A stretch of 64,000 nucleotides of DNA from Tetmemena sp. SeJ-2015 (GCA_027382625.1 JAJKFJ010020820.1:1-64000), one strand, 5' to 3'. Numbered from the stretch's first letter, positions 1 to 13,002 are shown. Translations and numbers: made by a program. Notes: generated from the sequence alone by a model not told the origin.

Positions 1-3000
1 TATAGCCCTTTACTTAGCGTACTTCTCTCTGAAGACTTGCTCAAGTACTCCAGCTATCCTTATCTTCCCTTCTTCTGGCTTGCTTTCCTGGAATTGGCAG
101 CCCTTCTCTAGAGGTCCTAGTCCTCCTCATCCTCCTATTCGTATCCCTTGATATCCTTGGCTTGCTTTTCACGCCATCATGTCCATGTTGTATTCATCGT
201 CCTCACCTTCCCATCTTCTCTCCTCATCCACCATACTCTTATCTCCTTTGACGCTGCTCTTGCTCTTTTAGCTTGCCTTTGACTTTTTCCCTCCTCTTGT
301 TCGACATCAAAAACTTCTTCAGCATTGTCAGCTGTTCTAAACTTCTTGCTAATCTTAGCGGTTCCTCCAACGGGGACCTTCACATCATCTTCACCTTAAT
401 CCTGACTGGCTTTCTTAAGCTGCTTCATGATCTCACTCATGAGGAGAGTGATGAATTGGTCCGAGAAGACTTTAGCCAGTCCTTTGAAGGAAATGCCTAG
501 ATTCTTCTTGATCTTCTTTGCACTCTCAATCTCGATGGTTATATTGTAGAGACGCAAGATATTACCAGCTTCATCAGCTGCTAAGCATAAATGAGATTTA
601 TATAACATTCAGATATTAATTCTGCGATTTCCTAGGATACCTTTAGCTCTTTTGTTACATCTGAGAGCTTGAGTCTCTTGAATCTATTGGCATACATCTC
701 CATCTTAAAATTTTCCTTTATAATAAAAACCATAAGATCTATGCCTTATCAAGTCCCTAGAGATCCTTTCTGAAGTAGACAATCATATTGGGAGTCTTGA
801 TGTTAGTGGGAGTAGTCATCAAAATTTCCTTTAGTCTAGGAATACCAAGAGTCATTTGGCGGCTCCGTGACCTGCCAAATGGAAAGTTTTAGAGTCATCT
901 GTGTGGAAGGCTCTCCGACGGATTGCCAGCTATGGTACCCACATTTTCTCCTGGGTGGACTATTGAGCGCATGTACTTTAGGAAGTACATCTTCTTGAAA
1001 GTCTCTCCCTTGATTGGCTCAAACCTTTGTTTTATGGCCTTTTTACCTAACTTGGTGAGCATCTGAGACAAGGGTCATTTTCCAAGTACTCTTTGAGCTT
1101 ACGGTCCATCTTCTCTGAGATTGAGCCAAAATACTTCTAAGGATGGAAAATGGGGAGTGCAGGGTCTCCTCTATGACGCTTAAGCTCGTGTTGGTGATTG
1201 CAGGGTTTCTCTCTTCATTCTCTTGAGGACCTTCTTACACTTGTGCTTATATTCTCACAGCGCCGATTGACCTTGGGAAAAAATGTCAGTGCCGTTGTAA
1301 GAAGTAAAAGACTAGTGAAATTCTTCTCAAGGAAGTCGAACTTCTCTAAGTAAGAGGAGTCCATAACATCGATTCCGTCCTCCCATAGAGGAATTGAACA
1401 ATTGAGCCATCGTTATCTCTAACTGTCATGTCGTAGCTCACGACCAAAGACTCTAACTGCTTGATCAACATCTCTGAAGGTAACCACTTCTGCTAGTCTT
1501 CACAGCTGTATCAATAAGTCCCTCTCTACCAGCCATGCAATGGAAGTAAAAGTCTTAAGGTCTGAGTCCACTATAAATCTTCTGTCACATATCCACATGA
1601 CCTGGGGTTAGGATCATAAGGCAAGAAGCAGGCAGCGTCTTTCCATTCTGCATCTTAGGTACACGCTTTCCTTCAAGCTCTTATTGACCAAGCAAGCAAC
1701 AAATCTGGGTCATGTTAACGAGACCACCCTTAGCTCCAGTCAAGACCATGGATGAGATGTTATTTCTAGGGAATTTTTTTAAAAATCGGGAATCCCTTTA
1801 AAAAATTAAAAGGGGGAATTAAAGGGCCCCCCCATAAAAAATAGGGCCCTGACGTCAAAGATTTTTTTGCTGTGAAAGCATTATCTGACGCACAAAAAAC
1901 CCACCAGCCCAATAGGGGTATTAAAAAGTGGCACCCCCCCCACCTCAATTTTTGAGCAAAACCCCCGGCTTTTTGCAGACCATCCAAAAAAACCTAAGGG
2001 GGAAAAAAAAATCCGGTAGTTCCGGGCCGGAAACAAAGGGCGTGCTCTTTTGGGGTTGGCTTGCTGGGCCCCGCTGCCAAAATAGTTTTGCCCCTAGATC
2101 TCGTCCTCCACGCCTAACAGGATTAGAAGGGGAGTGGGAACCAATCACCCTTTTTATTATCTCTCCATTTAGCAGCTCAAAACCCCCCTTCCCCCGGGCT
2201 TCGGTGCCAAATTTTCCCCTTTCCTTTTTAAGCACTCACCCACCACCCCAAAGGAAATTTCCAAACCAGAAAGGGCCCCCAAAGGGGAAAAGGGGGGCCC
2301 GGGGCCTAGTTTTGGGGCTGTAAGGGCCTGAAATTTTTAAATTTTTAATTTAAAAATTATCTGGAATTTCAAATCTTGGGATCTTTAAATAGTTGCCCAA
2401 CTCATCTTGCTTCCTCACATTATCAAGTTCAGCATCTAGTGCGGCAACATCTTCAGAGGCATTCATTTTCTCTTCCAATCTTTTTCTGATGGGATCATCC
2501 GGGCCCAGATAATCTTTTTGTCTTGGAAGGGATTTTCAGGTAAGGACATGTTTGTGAATTTTTTAATGTCTCTATCAAACTTGTGCTTTCCAGATTAGTA
2601 ACTATTCTATTTGAGTAGTTGAATTCCTTGGCCTGGTAGTTTTTGATACCACAGAACTTAGCAGCAGCCTCGATTCCCTCCTTGTGGGCATTTTCAATGA
2701 TAGCTCTTCTTTGCTTGTTAAACTCTGGAGTAATCACTAAATCCTCAAGTCCACAAGTGAAGCCATGCATTTGCAAGTAGACAGTAAAGATTCTGGCACT
2801 CATATTAAATTACAATGGAAAAATTATTTGGCAAGAGAAGTTAGCAATTCACCAGCCTTTTCAGAACCATAGACCTCGTAGAAGGAATGAACAAGTCCAA
2901 ATTCAGAAGCTCCAAACTGATTCTTATCGAGAGTTCCCAGTAGAAGTTCATTGTCTCTGAAGATAACATCTCCTTCCTCTGCACCGATGGTACCCCACTC

Positions 3001-5847
3001 TTTGGGAGAAAGTTTTGCTTTAGAATCTAGATTTAAGCCAGTCAATTTATTTGCCTTATTTTCTCTTTCTTGGTTAACAATGTTCTTGATGATGGTAGAT
3101 ACCACTTGCTTTCCAGTCCATTTAGGTTGAGGCTTCAAAAGAGCAGGAGGCAAGGTGAAGATTTTTTGGATCTTAAAAACAAGCAATTTTATAGTCGATA
3201 TATTCATGATGATCTTATCATCTTCGATAAGTTCTCTTAAGCCAACATAGACAAGCTGCTGATAAATCTCCTTTGTGAGGAAGGTGTCCTTTGAAGTCAG
3301 GAACACTCCTGAAACTACTGAGTCCTAGATCAAACCTCTGATAGGCCTGCCGCTCGTGGGTACGATATACTGCTTGTGTGTGGCCATCAACTTATAAGCC
3401 TCAGAGCAAGCATGATAGCTCTAAGGGAAATGCAGGTTCATTTCATCACCATCGAAGTCTGCGTTGTAAGTGCTACAGTTAGCATAATGCATTCTAATTG
3501 TCTGCTCCTTGGGGAGGATTCTAGCCACATGAGCCATAATACTTGGCTTGTGGAGAGTTGGCTGTCTGTTGACAAGTAGCACATCTCCAGTAGTCAAATG
3601 TCTATATACTATCTTCTTTCCAACAGTCAATAGAAATTAAAGAGTAATTAGCTATCCGTTCAATAGTTGAGCAAGACCTCTTCTCTAGTCAAAACTCATA
3701 GCCTCAAGGTTAGTTTTAATTCCAGTTTCTTCATCTTCAATCATGTTAGCACCAGGGTGTTGCTTGGGTCCATTCATGACAAGTTTTCTAAGCTTCTCTG
3801 CATTAACCTCTGAAACTGATTCTGGGAATGTAAGTTTCCTTGCCATGAAAATGGGCACTCCAATTTGATCTGTTGTGATGTAGGGATCGGGTGAGATCAC
3901 ACTTCTACCTCCATAGTTGACTCTCTTGCCCATCATCTTCATTCTAAACATACCTTCTTTCCTCTCAAGAAGCTGTCTTATTCCATTTTGCTCTTTATCT
4001 GCTGTCTTTTGAGCCATAGAGGAATCCATGAAAATGTTTATTGAGTCCTAAAGAGCAATCCACTTCTATGAGATGTCACTACCTGATTTGCACAAATTGA
4101 ATAACATCTTAGTAAGATATGGAATAATTTATTATCTCCATTTCTCTAGCTCTATTCGTGACCAAGAATAGCATCTTTCAAGGCTAGATTGTTAGTTAAC
4201 ACCTTTTGAATCATAGATGAGTGAGCGTGTAAGAAGGCTTTGTCGCTTTGACCTCCAGCACCTCCGAAGGATCCCTAACTCTCTGGTCTGAATCTATTGG
4301 GAGGGACAATAAGTTTTCTGAGGAAGAACATCTGAGGACCTAGTGAATCATTCTCATAAGCCTTGCCTTCTTCTGTGGGATAAAATCTGCCGAATAAGAT
4401 ATCCAAGAGCTCCTTTTCGTTTCTCCACATGTTTTCTAAGTGGTCTTATACCTCATTAGGTAGTAGTAAAGTCTAGTGAGTGAGGTTCTCAAAATCATTT
4501 TCCTCCTCCTCTTCTTCATCATCGAAAGTGAATCCTGACTATGAATGTTCATCATGAGACAAACCTGCTGAAGTGGTGTGGTCATCACCCCTTGAGCCCT
4601 TTCTAGAGAATGCTCCTTGGGTAGAGGCATCATTCACTACTTCTAGTCCATCCTCCATGTCTCCTCTTTGAGAGCCTTTACTGCTATTCTTAGTCAGTCT
4701 CTCTGATTGCTTCATTTAGTTCTTCATCTTATCTGAGTAGGGCTTCACAAAGAACTTGGTATAGCCATCTTTCCTAAAGGCAGGTGACTTCTCCTAACAG
4801 TGGGGGCAGGTGGTGGGAATAACAGATGCCCAAATTTCATGGACGATATCTTTCATAGTCTTTTGAAGAATGGATGTGTGGCAGAGTAAATCATATACCA
4901 CTTAAATTAGAAAGGTCTCGTATAATTAAAGATCATCCTTATTGTATGTGACACACTCTTCAAAAATACTAGTGATTGTATCCTCCTCATCTTTCTTCAA
5001 GTTGTTGAATTTCTAATCAAGATTTCTAAAGTAGCTCAAGTAGTCCTCTGCGTTTACTGGGGCAGATCTTGCTTCCTTAATTTCCTTTCCTCTGCCATCT
5101 TTAAACACTATTTCCTCAAGACTCTGCTTAAGCTTTAAGAGTTTCTTTCCGTCGGTGGCTGTTGACTTATCTAGAAGTATTGTCTCCTTAGCTGCAGTGA
5201 GGAAGTAATTCTTCAGCACTTGAGAGCCTACGATTTAGCCTGACTTGATAAGCTTAAGGCTCATGGTGAATGCTTCCACTCTAGATATTGAGTTGATATC
5301 TTAATCTAATCTTACTTTCTGGGGTGGATAAATAACATGTAATTGAACTCTATTCGATGATTAAATGGATTCTGATTCTATGGCATTTGACACATTTCGC
5401 CTTTAGAATTTTGTAAAGCTGATTGATGAGAAAAGGGTTGTAGCAAGGGCCGGTCAACTCGATGTAGCCCAAATGGCCGGGGCAGTATTAGCAGTCAAGT
5501 CCACAAGTAGCGCATCTATATCATAAATCAGTAACTCATTTTAACTTGAGGGTTAGCCAGGTAAGCATATATTTTGTTGGCTCTTAACTTACTGTCCACG
5601 ATGGTCGAATGGCGACACTCCAAGAGTTTTATCATAGATACCTCCGTTTGTTGGATTGCTCAAATGATCAAATGCAGTTGGATTAAGAATATAGACATTT
5701 AATCACACCGCTACTTATTAGAGCAACATTTTTTTTATAAATAAGAATCTATTTGACACTGAGTCTTTCTATTTCCTTATCTGTGTAGAAGCTGAAAGAA
5801 GTGGCAGCAAACCTGTCTTTAATGAGTTCGTTGTCTAGCTTAAACAT
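1..5847 (-). CDS. RPA1: RNA polymerase I largest subunit (C-terminus beyond window)
   Basis: Catalytic clamp/active-site subunit of nucleolar RNA polymerase I, which makes pre-rRNA. The start ATG is at 5845-5847 and is followed by the Pol I-type N-terminal FSFYTDKEI segment. The zinc motif [11 protein letters not shown] is near 5500. The switch region [19 protein letters not shown] lies near 3900, and the Mg-binding loop [15 protein letters not shown] near 3440. [12 protein letters not shown] and a WTGKQ segment are at 3100-3300, and [13 protein letters not shown] with LGQQELEGKR at 1650-1745. [15 protein letters not shown] and [16 protein letters not shown] match Pol I rather than Pol II or III. 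TAG and TAA stand at conserved Gln codons. Several GT-AG introns are present (one near 5540-5610). The gene is broken by the anomalous block at 1759-2345, which replaces conserved residues before the GAKG motif. Two candidate IESs lie in the acidic C-terminal linker. Confidence 0.95.
174..215 (-). other. candidate IES in RPA1, 5-bp repeat
   Basis: CCATC (gene strand GATGG) occurs at 174-178 and 211-215, 37 nt apart. Read straight through, the frame hits TGA. Removing one repeat copy plus the spacer joins an acidic DEERRW segment to [11 protein letters not shown] in one open frame. Confidence 0.5.
298..337 (-). other. candidate IES in RPA1, 5-bp repeat
   Basis: TGTTC (gene strand GAACA) occurs at 298-302 and 333-337, 35 nt apart. 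Deleting 35 nt puts the upstream KKF frame in phase with a Lys/Ser-rich linker and the DEERRW segment. It works together with the 174-215 element. Caution: the deleted stretch is itself open, so this is the weaker of the two. Confidence 0.4.
1759..2345. other. anomalous homopolymer-rich block interrupting RPA1
   Basis: This block is dense in runs of G, C, A and T (for example seven or eight C in a row, and blocks of GGGGCCCC type), unlike all flanking DNA. It is inserted in the RPA1 reading frame just upstream of the conserved SGAKG-type motif. The short open frames inside it show no coding character. It is most likely low-quality or misassembled sequence. A large IES is possible, but I see no clear pointer repeats, and some conserved RPA1 residues are missing rather than merely separated. 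Confidence 0.75.
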
Positions 5848-5932
5848 CGGCAAGCTTATTTAATTGCGAAGCTTTAATAAATAATAAAATACTCCTCACT
5901 CAATATCGAGTATATTAAATAATGAAAGCCCC

Positions 5933-6667
5933 TCATAAAACTACTTTATTTTCATTAATTTACATACTCTAACACTCATAAGCCTAACTTTTTGAGGCCT
6001 ATAATATTTAATTCAATAGAGAATTTGATATAATTCTAATTTTAAATGAATGATCATTAAATTTTTGTTACTTGGGAGATGAATTTGAACTTGTGGTAAG
6101 TTATTATATATATAAATTAAATTCAAAATGCGGAAAAGATTTATCTATAAAACGTAGTATATATTTAAGAATCAAGGTCTGCTCCTAATCTACTTGTGGA
6201 CCTTATTCCCAAGCCTGAACATAGTAGACCATAGGAAATGATTATCTTTCCATCTTACCTACACAAAAAATATATTACAACTTAAATTGAATAGTAATTT
6301 ATTTTCCTCCATTGAGTATAATCCAATAGAGTCGGAGGAGAGAAGTCGCACATCTTATAAATAATTGAACTTAAATAAGCCAGCTCCTCACACTTAGAAG
6401 AAGCTTTAATTACTTTATCATAAAGGAAAAATGAATAGAGATTAAGTCCCATAAATATATATGGCTGTCTACTTGATTAGGCGGTTATTTTGCATGGGAG
6501 AAAACTATAGTCCTCTGGATTGAGTTTGTGTCATAACCCTTGACTCTTATAAATGGGTCAAGGGCAAATAGCTTTCTCACATCTCCTCCATATGTTTCCT
6601 AATATTTTTGAATATGCACTTCGATAGTGAGTAATCTATAGTGTAATAAAAGTTTGACTATAATCAT
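5933..6667 (-). CDS. hypothetical protein upstream of RPA1
   Basis: A TGA-free frame of about 245 codons runs from the ATG at 6665-6667 to the TGA at 5933-5935 if UAA/UAG are Gln. The N-terminal part (a segment with YGGDVRKLFALDPFIRVKG) and the C-terminal part (SSPKQQKFNDHSFKIR) look like coding sequence. The middle, about 6260-6430, is less convincing and may hold an intron. It lies 85 bp upstream of the RPA1 start on the same strand. I recognise no family. The low TGA frequency of AT-rich DNA means the open frame alone is weak support. Confidence 0.45.
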
Positions 6668-6872
6668 TAAAGACTTAATATTAAGAGCTTAAAAGATAGA
6701 CAAAGAGAGAGTGCGGATATAAGTATTAAGTTTTAGATTCAAGTTTATAATTCTTCAGATAAACCCAAACGAAATGTGATGCTACACATTTAGCATAGTG
6801 ATGGTTTAAATTTCTTAATATAGTTAGGATGATAATTATTTTGTCATATCTGGTGTATCAAAGAAGTATATC

Positions 6873-8942
6873 TCATTTAGGGAGTGTAGTCTAGGGACTG
6901 TTTGAGCCTGAGGTGTAAGAGCCACCGTTGGGGCTCTAAGGCTTCTACTCAAACACTTGTTTGTTGGGGGAGTTAATCTCCTTAGTTCCCAACTTAGAAG
7001 CTTATCTCAAATTCAATTCCTAAAATGCGATTTAGCTGAATTAAGCTATGTCCGATAAGATGGTAGTGCATCGACTCTTGATCAACTTATCGGAGACCAA
7101 GCTTAGATTCTTTTCAAGTAAAATTCTCATGACCTCCCAATCCTCGGGATCCTGAAGTCTCAGGTAGATCTTTTGCACAATCTCTTTAAATGGGGTAACT
7201 TAATTTGAATATTCAATTAGTTGATGAATGAAGATGCTGTGCTGATTCTTGATCATGCTTTTCATAACACTTTCCTTTTGCAGGATTTCAAAGAAGTCTT
7301 AAATTAGACTCTACAAGCAAAGTTAAGGTTTCAAATTTATTATTGGAAGCCATTAATGATTAATATAAAAGGGCTTGATTTAATAAATGCGAAAATTTAA
7401 ATTAAATTTGAACGGGGTGGGGGGTATAATATGTGATAGTGATGGAGGTGAATCTTCGGTGTAACTTACGATTTTAGCTCTCTCCACGCACTTTTCAAGG
7501 ACTTGCTGGGAGAAGTTTTAAATGGCGAGCTGAACAAAGTTCTCCTTGAATTTTTTCAAAATTTCTGAGCAAACGGTTTCGTTATCCCAAGTTTAAAATT
7601 ATTAGAGAGCTATAAGAAATGTGAAAAGGGGAAGGGGGGTATTTAAGTTTGGAGAGCTGTAGTGACTGCGTAATTTCCGAAAGGATCTTGCACGATTTGA
7701 ACAAGCTTTTCGCTCAAGATATTCACCATGTACTTGATCGAAGCAGGATTCTTCGTTTGGGAGATCATCTTGTTTGATATGCAAATTCAATAAAAAAGGT
7801 AAAGGTGAAATGAAAGATCGCATTTTAATTCCTTGCTTGTCAAGTGTGAGATCGTAAAATTAAGGAAGCAGTCTCTCCACTATGAATTCGATCTGTTCTT
7901 ATTCAAGCACCTAAAATGCGAGGGTGAGGACGTAATTACCCTTGTCGTGAAAAGCCATTGTCTCGATCTAATTTCTCATTGCCTCATAGATCACCTCCTT
8001 TTCCTCTGGCAGAGTAATTATCTCAAGTAGTCACAAAAAAGGGGGAAAATTAAGGGAAAGATGCAACTATTTAAAGCAGTCTCTGCATCGAGTGAGTTCC
8101 CACATCGTGGCAGGAGACAGCTACGAATTCAGGGCCAAGGAAAGTTATGATCTTCAATCGGTTCTCTGTGCTGACTGTTCTCAACAAATTTTGGCAAAAG
8201 TAGTTTCCATATTTGTCGATCATCAATTTTCCGAAATCATCTTTTATACCCTCTATTATTTTGTTGATCTGTTCATGATTAGCCTCCTTCTTAATGAACT
8301 GTTTATTTAACGCACAAATGAATCTATGAAGCATTTTTTAAGAGTTGCATGTGTCTGGATCCCTTTTAAGAAATCAGATACTCATGCAGATCATTCATGT
8401 GTGGGATGTCTTGATCGGGGCCAACATAAGAGTCTGCCTTACTTTTGGTACTTTTGTCAGCTTGAGATGATAAGAAGGATCCTTGACCTCTGCTACCATT
8501 GATTCTCTCTTGAGTTGCAGATCAAGAATTAATCTTGAGAATTCAAAAAATGTTATTTCTTCTAGATTGCAGATTGATCATTGTTAAAAGATGATGCTTC
8601 AGATCCTCCAGATTTGCCTTGGAACATCATCATCTTCTCTGATCCCTACTTTCTCTTGGAATTACCACTCTTATTTGCTGAGGAGATACTTTTATTGGTT
8701 TATTCGATAGGCGTCATTACAGCCAGAGCCTGATTCGGTGATAGACCCAACTCAGGCCTATATTTAGTCGCCATATTATTTTAGCCAGAAAATGCTGATT
8801 TCCCTGAATTTACAATCTGATCAAACTTTTTGAAAGTATTAGGCGCCTACTTTTAAGCGTTATGGAGGTAGTCTTTTCTGCGCAATAAATTTAAATAGTT
8901 TATAAAAATTTAATGTTGCAAAGAAAAAAATTACTGCTGCAT
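6873..8942 (-). CDS. Pumilio/PUF-family RNA-binding protein
   Basis: PUF proteins bind 3'UTR elements of mRNAs through tandem helical repeats and repress translation or trigger decay. A short first exon (ATG at 8940-8942, MQQ) is spliced across a roughly 55 nt intron (GTAATT..GCGCAG) to a Lys/Gln/Ser-rich linker (MATKYRPELGLSPNQAL follows). PUF repeats fill 7000-8340. The clearest, at 8071-8334, contains DKYGNYFCQNLL and HDVGTHSMQRLL, the typical repeat cores with the RNA-base-contacting side chains. A C-terminal repeat region near 7100-7260 (HSIFIHQLIEYS) is followed by a Ser/Asn/Pro tail ending at TGA 6873-6875. Introns near 7330-7460, 7600-7640 and 8040 are probable but not exactly placed. 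Confidence 0.85.
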
Positions 8943-9027
8943 TTTAAATGCAATTAGGAAGAGCTATGTTTATCGATAAAATAATGTATTTGTAAAAGGG
9001 AAATCTTCTTAAAAATTTCCCAAACAT

Positions 9028-9545
9028 TCATCTTAAACTATAAGAAATTATCTGACAGTTATTCATTTCTAAAATTGCTTTTTATTCTTGAAAATTGTCA
9101 GAATTGCTAATCTCTATTTATTGTTAGCAATTTTGACTAATTAATTTATTTTTGCCTTGCATTATACTTTTAACAAATTTAATGTTGGTAGAAAACCCCC
9201 TCCAAGCCTTGTACTCGAGAGAATGGAATTGTAAAGGTGGTTAGTAGTTTAGTGAGGAACTTGCCATTTAGGTGTTTGCGCCACCACTCATCCCTTATCT
9301 GTCCTGGTCCTTGAACTATGATCCACTCATCGTAGATGAGGTGTCACTATATGCGGAAAGATTGTCAGGAATCTATTACCCTCCTTAAAAGTAAAATGGA
9401 TTAGAAGTAGCCTTAAACTAAATAAGACTACTATTAATGATGCAGATAAAATGAGAAATTAAACTGCGAGTTACCCAGTTATGCACTTTGCTACTGCATA
9501 GGATTTCCACTTGTTTTATTCTAACTTTTAAATTTAACAGATAAT
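9028..9545 (-). CDS. short hypothetical protein
   Basis: A Ser/Gln/Asn-rich frame (with SDTSSTMSGSQFKDQD and SLNYQPPLQFHSLEYK) spans about 9410 down to the TGA at 9028-9030. An upstream exon at about 9475-9540 ends in a GT donor (GTAACT), with an acceptor at about 9415. The start codon is not resolved. No family is recognised. It lies just upstream of the PUF gene on the same strand and could be a separate small gene. Support is codon texture only. Confidence 0.4.
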
Positions 9546-9830
9546 TTAATTAAAAGGTATATATTTAGAGCCCCTATATTATCAATAAAGTTTGCTTATA
9601 GTTAATCTTTGGGGCTTTTTCTTTTAGTCTAAGTGGCTTTTGAAATTATTTAAAAATTTATAGTTATTTATTAGTCTTTAAAAAGTTTATTTTTTGTAAA
9701 AGAGGTGTGTTTGGATTAATTTTTATAGCACAACGTGCAAAAACAGTAGCCTCTACCAAATTATAACTCATTTGTTCTATTTTAGCACTATATCTCTTTT
9801 AATTGAGAGTGTAGGAATTGAAGCAATTAA
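9545..9830. other. AT-rich spacer with GCCCC/GGGGC inverted arms
   Basis: No convincing coding sequence. Arms GAGCCCC (about 9570) and GGGGCTT (about 9612) flank an AT-rich loop of roughly 35 nt and could form a hairpin, for example at a transcript end. Nothing else is recognised. Confidence 0.35.
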
Positions 9831-10126
9831 ATTTCAAAGAATAGATCTGTCAAATTAAATACTACCGTACAGCCTAAAATAGCCGGCGCCGCTTTAAAGA
9901 AAGTCTAAACAAGAGTTTCGCACCTGAGATTTATCAAATCATATGTTTTTATGCTATTATCTTACGCAGTGGATTTACTGAATCTCAGCAGGAAACCTCT
10001 TCAATATTTTGCTCTAATGTCAAACCTACATCATTGATAAATTTTATGGATACTTCAACCGTTTCTGCTCCTAAAGCTTTCATTAACTAAGACTATACCA
10101 AGAATTACGTTATCAGCTGACGCCAT
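9830..10126 (-). CDS. small hypothetical protein (tentative)
   Basis: ATG at 10124-10126 opens MASADNVILGIVLVNESF, then a GT-AG intron of about 35 nt leads to GLTLEQNIEE. Further exons toward 9830 are uncertain. The short first exon looks real in codon use, but I recognise no family and cannot fix the end. Confidence 0.3.
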
Positions 10127-10223
10127 TATATACATATAAATATATTTACCTGAGTTACTCCTGAGTTTATTATTTCCCTGAGGATTTTCTCATTAAACTT
10201 TAAATTTACCAACCCCTGTTCCC

Positions 10224-12833
10224 TCATAAAATAAAGTATTTACATTAAGTTCCCAAGAGTGCTTGCTTTTTCTTTTTGGAAGAAACTCTTGCATCGTTGC
10301 TTTGTTGCATACCCATTTAATAGGGATTCAAATTGAGATGATTTAGCGCAATATCCAGTGTATTCAAGTCAATATTGAAGGCGGATGCACTCGATGTTTG
10401 AGGTAGCTGCTACGAAAGCGATGGGTGGCTAGCTTACTACATATAGGCTTATTATATAGTCTGCTGCCCTGATATCTATTAAAACTTTAACTACTCAATA
10501 GTGCTTAATTAGAGTGGTATCTAGGGTTGAATATGTGGGTGAGCGTAACCTTAAGAGTGAGAGTGATGCATTCCTTGAGTTTGTTGCATCATGTGTTGAT
10601 AGTATTACGCATTGTACTGAGGGAGCTAGGGTGCTGGCATTCTCATATCCATCTAGGGCATGTGGCCCATTTGCATTTAAGGGGAAAATTGAATGTGCAT
10701 TTGGAGTTGCTAGTGAGATGGAGCACCTTGCAACGTTTGCATGTTTTGCATATGAAGTGGGGGAGACTAAGGAAACTGAAAGAGTGTAGTATCTTTGTAC
10801 TCCATCTAGAACTGCAAATCATTTTTTCAAGATAATAAGCTAATCATTAGTAGTATATTTTGATGTGACTCTTTTTTGCAAGTTACTTAGGAGGTACTCC
10901 TCCTTTTGGAGTTAGACATTGAAGCTGATATAGAATATATCAGTGGCTCCGCTCTGTAATTGCATAGGATTCCTGGATGAAATTGGGACTTGTAGACAGA
11001 GTATCGGTGTGGACTGAATTGGCAAAATCTCAAAAAGATTGATCAAGGCTCTCTCTTTTTTCCCATGAAGTCCTGGAATTGCCATTGTCAAATCAAATAG
11101 GATAAATAAATAAGGTTTATTAGCAATCTATCTAAGAATTTATTTTTTTATAACTGAGGTAGATAGTGAAAATTAACTGTAGAGATTCTGCTAACAAAAC
11201 CATGTTCCATTTCCTGGATCATTAAATTAGCAGATAAGTTATCTATCATATAGTGGGAGAGCCATGACGTTCGTAATATAAATGTTGGAGCAAAGAATGG
11301 ATTAAATTTATCGTGAATGCGTTAATAATATTCATTGTTGAAGGGTTGATGAATCTATCCCAAAAAATAAGCCAATTTTATTATCACTTAACGTTTTTTT
11401 CTTTGCTAATAATTTCGAAGCAGATCTCTTGCGTGACTAGTTGCTACTTAGTTTGGTGGCTAGGCTTTTGGAATGAAATGCTGAATTTGGGAATCATGCT
11501 TTGCATCAGACTTTGAATTCCTGTGGCTCCCTTTGCTTTAATCTACTCGTATTTATAGTCTATAATGGAATAGAATTTAGATTTGGCTTCTCTATTTGAG
11601 CAATAGCAGGTAAAGTGAATATTGACGTCCTCGTTTGTGTAGGAATTAAGGAGTCTAGTGTATGTGCCTTCTTGCACAATTTCTAAGCCATTATTAAATA
11701 TTTCTAAATATACTTACGCTACTTGCATTTAAAACAATATTAGAAGCACAACAGGTAAGTTTATTTTGTTTATACTTGCAAGCACAGCAAAATGTCATTT
11801 GAGACTGCCACATGCTAAAATAAAGTAGTCATTAAAAGTCAATGTCTTATAAATTAATTAGAGTTTAGTTGGATTTGCTTAACCGAAAGTAGCGAATCCA
11901 GGGAAAGAAGGCATCCCTACTAGGTAATTATATTATGCTTTCAACCCCGATTTTTAATATACTTTTGAGTTTACTTCTGTAAAGTTTGGGCTAACGAGAA
12001 CGAACTTCTAATCTTTTTATGCTAAAAGTTGGTACTGTAAAACGCTCCTTGTTAGCCAAGTATTTCTAAAAGCTTTTAAAAGTAATTTTACTTACTTATT
12101 AACTCTAGCAATTAAAAGGAAAGTTCTCGCACAAACATCCCTATTAGAGACGGATTAGAAGTTACCCCTCAAAAGTCTGTGAAAGACTAAAGAAAGAAGT
12201 TACCAATAGTAAAAATGATTTTCTCGCAGTAATCCAAAATTGGATCTGAATGGGTAATAATTGCAAAAATAGAATTTACCATTTATCTGACTTAAATCAG
12301 TAGAATAATTATATTTTTAAAAAATTTCAAAAATCCGACTCTATTTTTTGTAGATAGCTGATGATTCTGAAATCCCTTCATTTGCTATTTAAATTTAAAG
12401 AGCAAATTATTCTTCTAAAATATTCATTGGAGGCATTCCGTTAAAGTCAGACGGAGAGGCGTTTGTGGAATAGCTGACAGCACCACTGGTCGTACTTCCC
12501 CCAGAACTTTCTACAATAAATGGTTTTGATAAATTCTATCTCGCAACCGAGACCTGGGTTATTTCTAGTATCGCATCTCTTCTATCTCCCATGTTTTTTA
12601 AATTTAGATCATACTTATCCATAACAAATATTTATTATACACTCATTAGATTCATTCTCTTTTTTTGACTTACTATTCGCTTGAGTGAAGGAGCCAATTG
12701 TTTGCTGCTACTGATTGTCAATGGCAGCTTGCCGTGCAACTTCAGCCTGTTGGGTCTTGCGTTCTTACTGTTGCTCATAGTAACTATTGTCGTCGGTGTC
12801 CAAAAGTTGCTCTATATATTTCTCTGAATCCAT
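10224..12833 (-). CDS. Gln/Met/His-rich protein, unknown function
   Basis: The start is ATG 12831-12833, opening MDSEKYIEQLLDTDDNSYYE followed by Gln runs partly encoded by TAA/TAG. A second exon (MDKYDLNLKNMGDRRD) and a central conserved-looking region (KYLANKERFTVPTFSIKRLE near 12000, then a Cys-containing segment near 11600) come before a long Gln/Met/His-rich tail at about 10220-10820. The last residues before the TGA at 10224-10226 include a Lys cluster. Several short introns are inferred, one 3' splice site being near 10828. Gln-rich tails of this kind occur in transcription or RNA-granule proteins, but no domain is recognised and function is unknown. That all exons belong to one gene is inference. 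Confidence 0.6.
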
Positions 12834-13002
12834 TTGAGTCACTCGCGCGTGGCTGCTGATATTTAAAGCAGAGAAATTATAAATTTATATAATTCAATCT
12901 TAAATCTAATATTGTTATATTATACAATCCATAATATTCACAATAATAAATAGATCATATGGACTGTATATTCTTGCATGGTAATTTAATTATCTTTTCC
13001 AA

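Noticed and set aside
1928..2323. Opposing ORFs of 131 and 96 residues
   Set aside because: They lie inside the homopolymer-rich anomalous block and have no coding character.
10514..10835. Two overlapping plus-strand ORFs of 91 and 102 residues
   Set aside because: They are antisense to a Gln/Met/His-rich coding exon on the minus strand that continues through TAA/TAG as Gln; CAA/CAG/CAC/ATG-rich coding sequence naturally opens the opposite frames.
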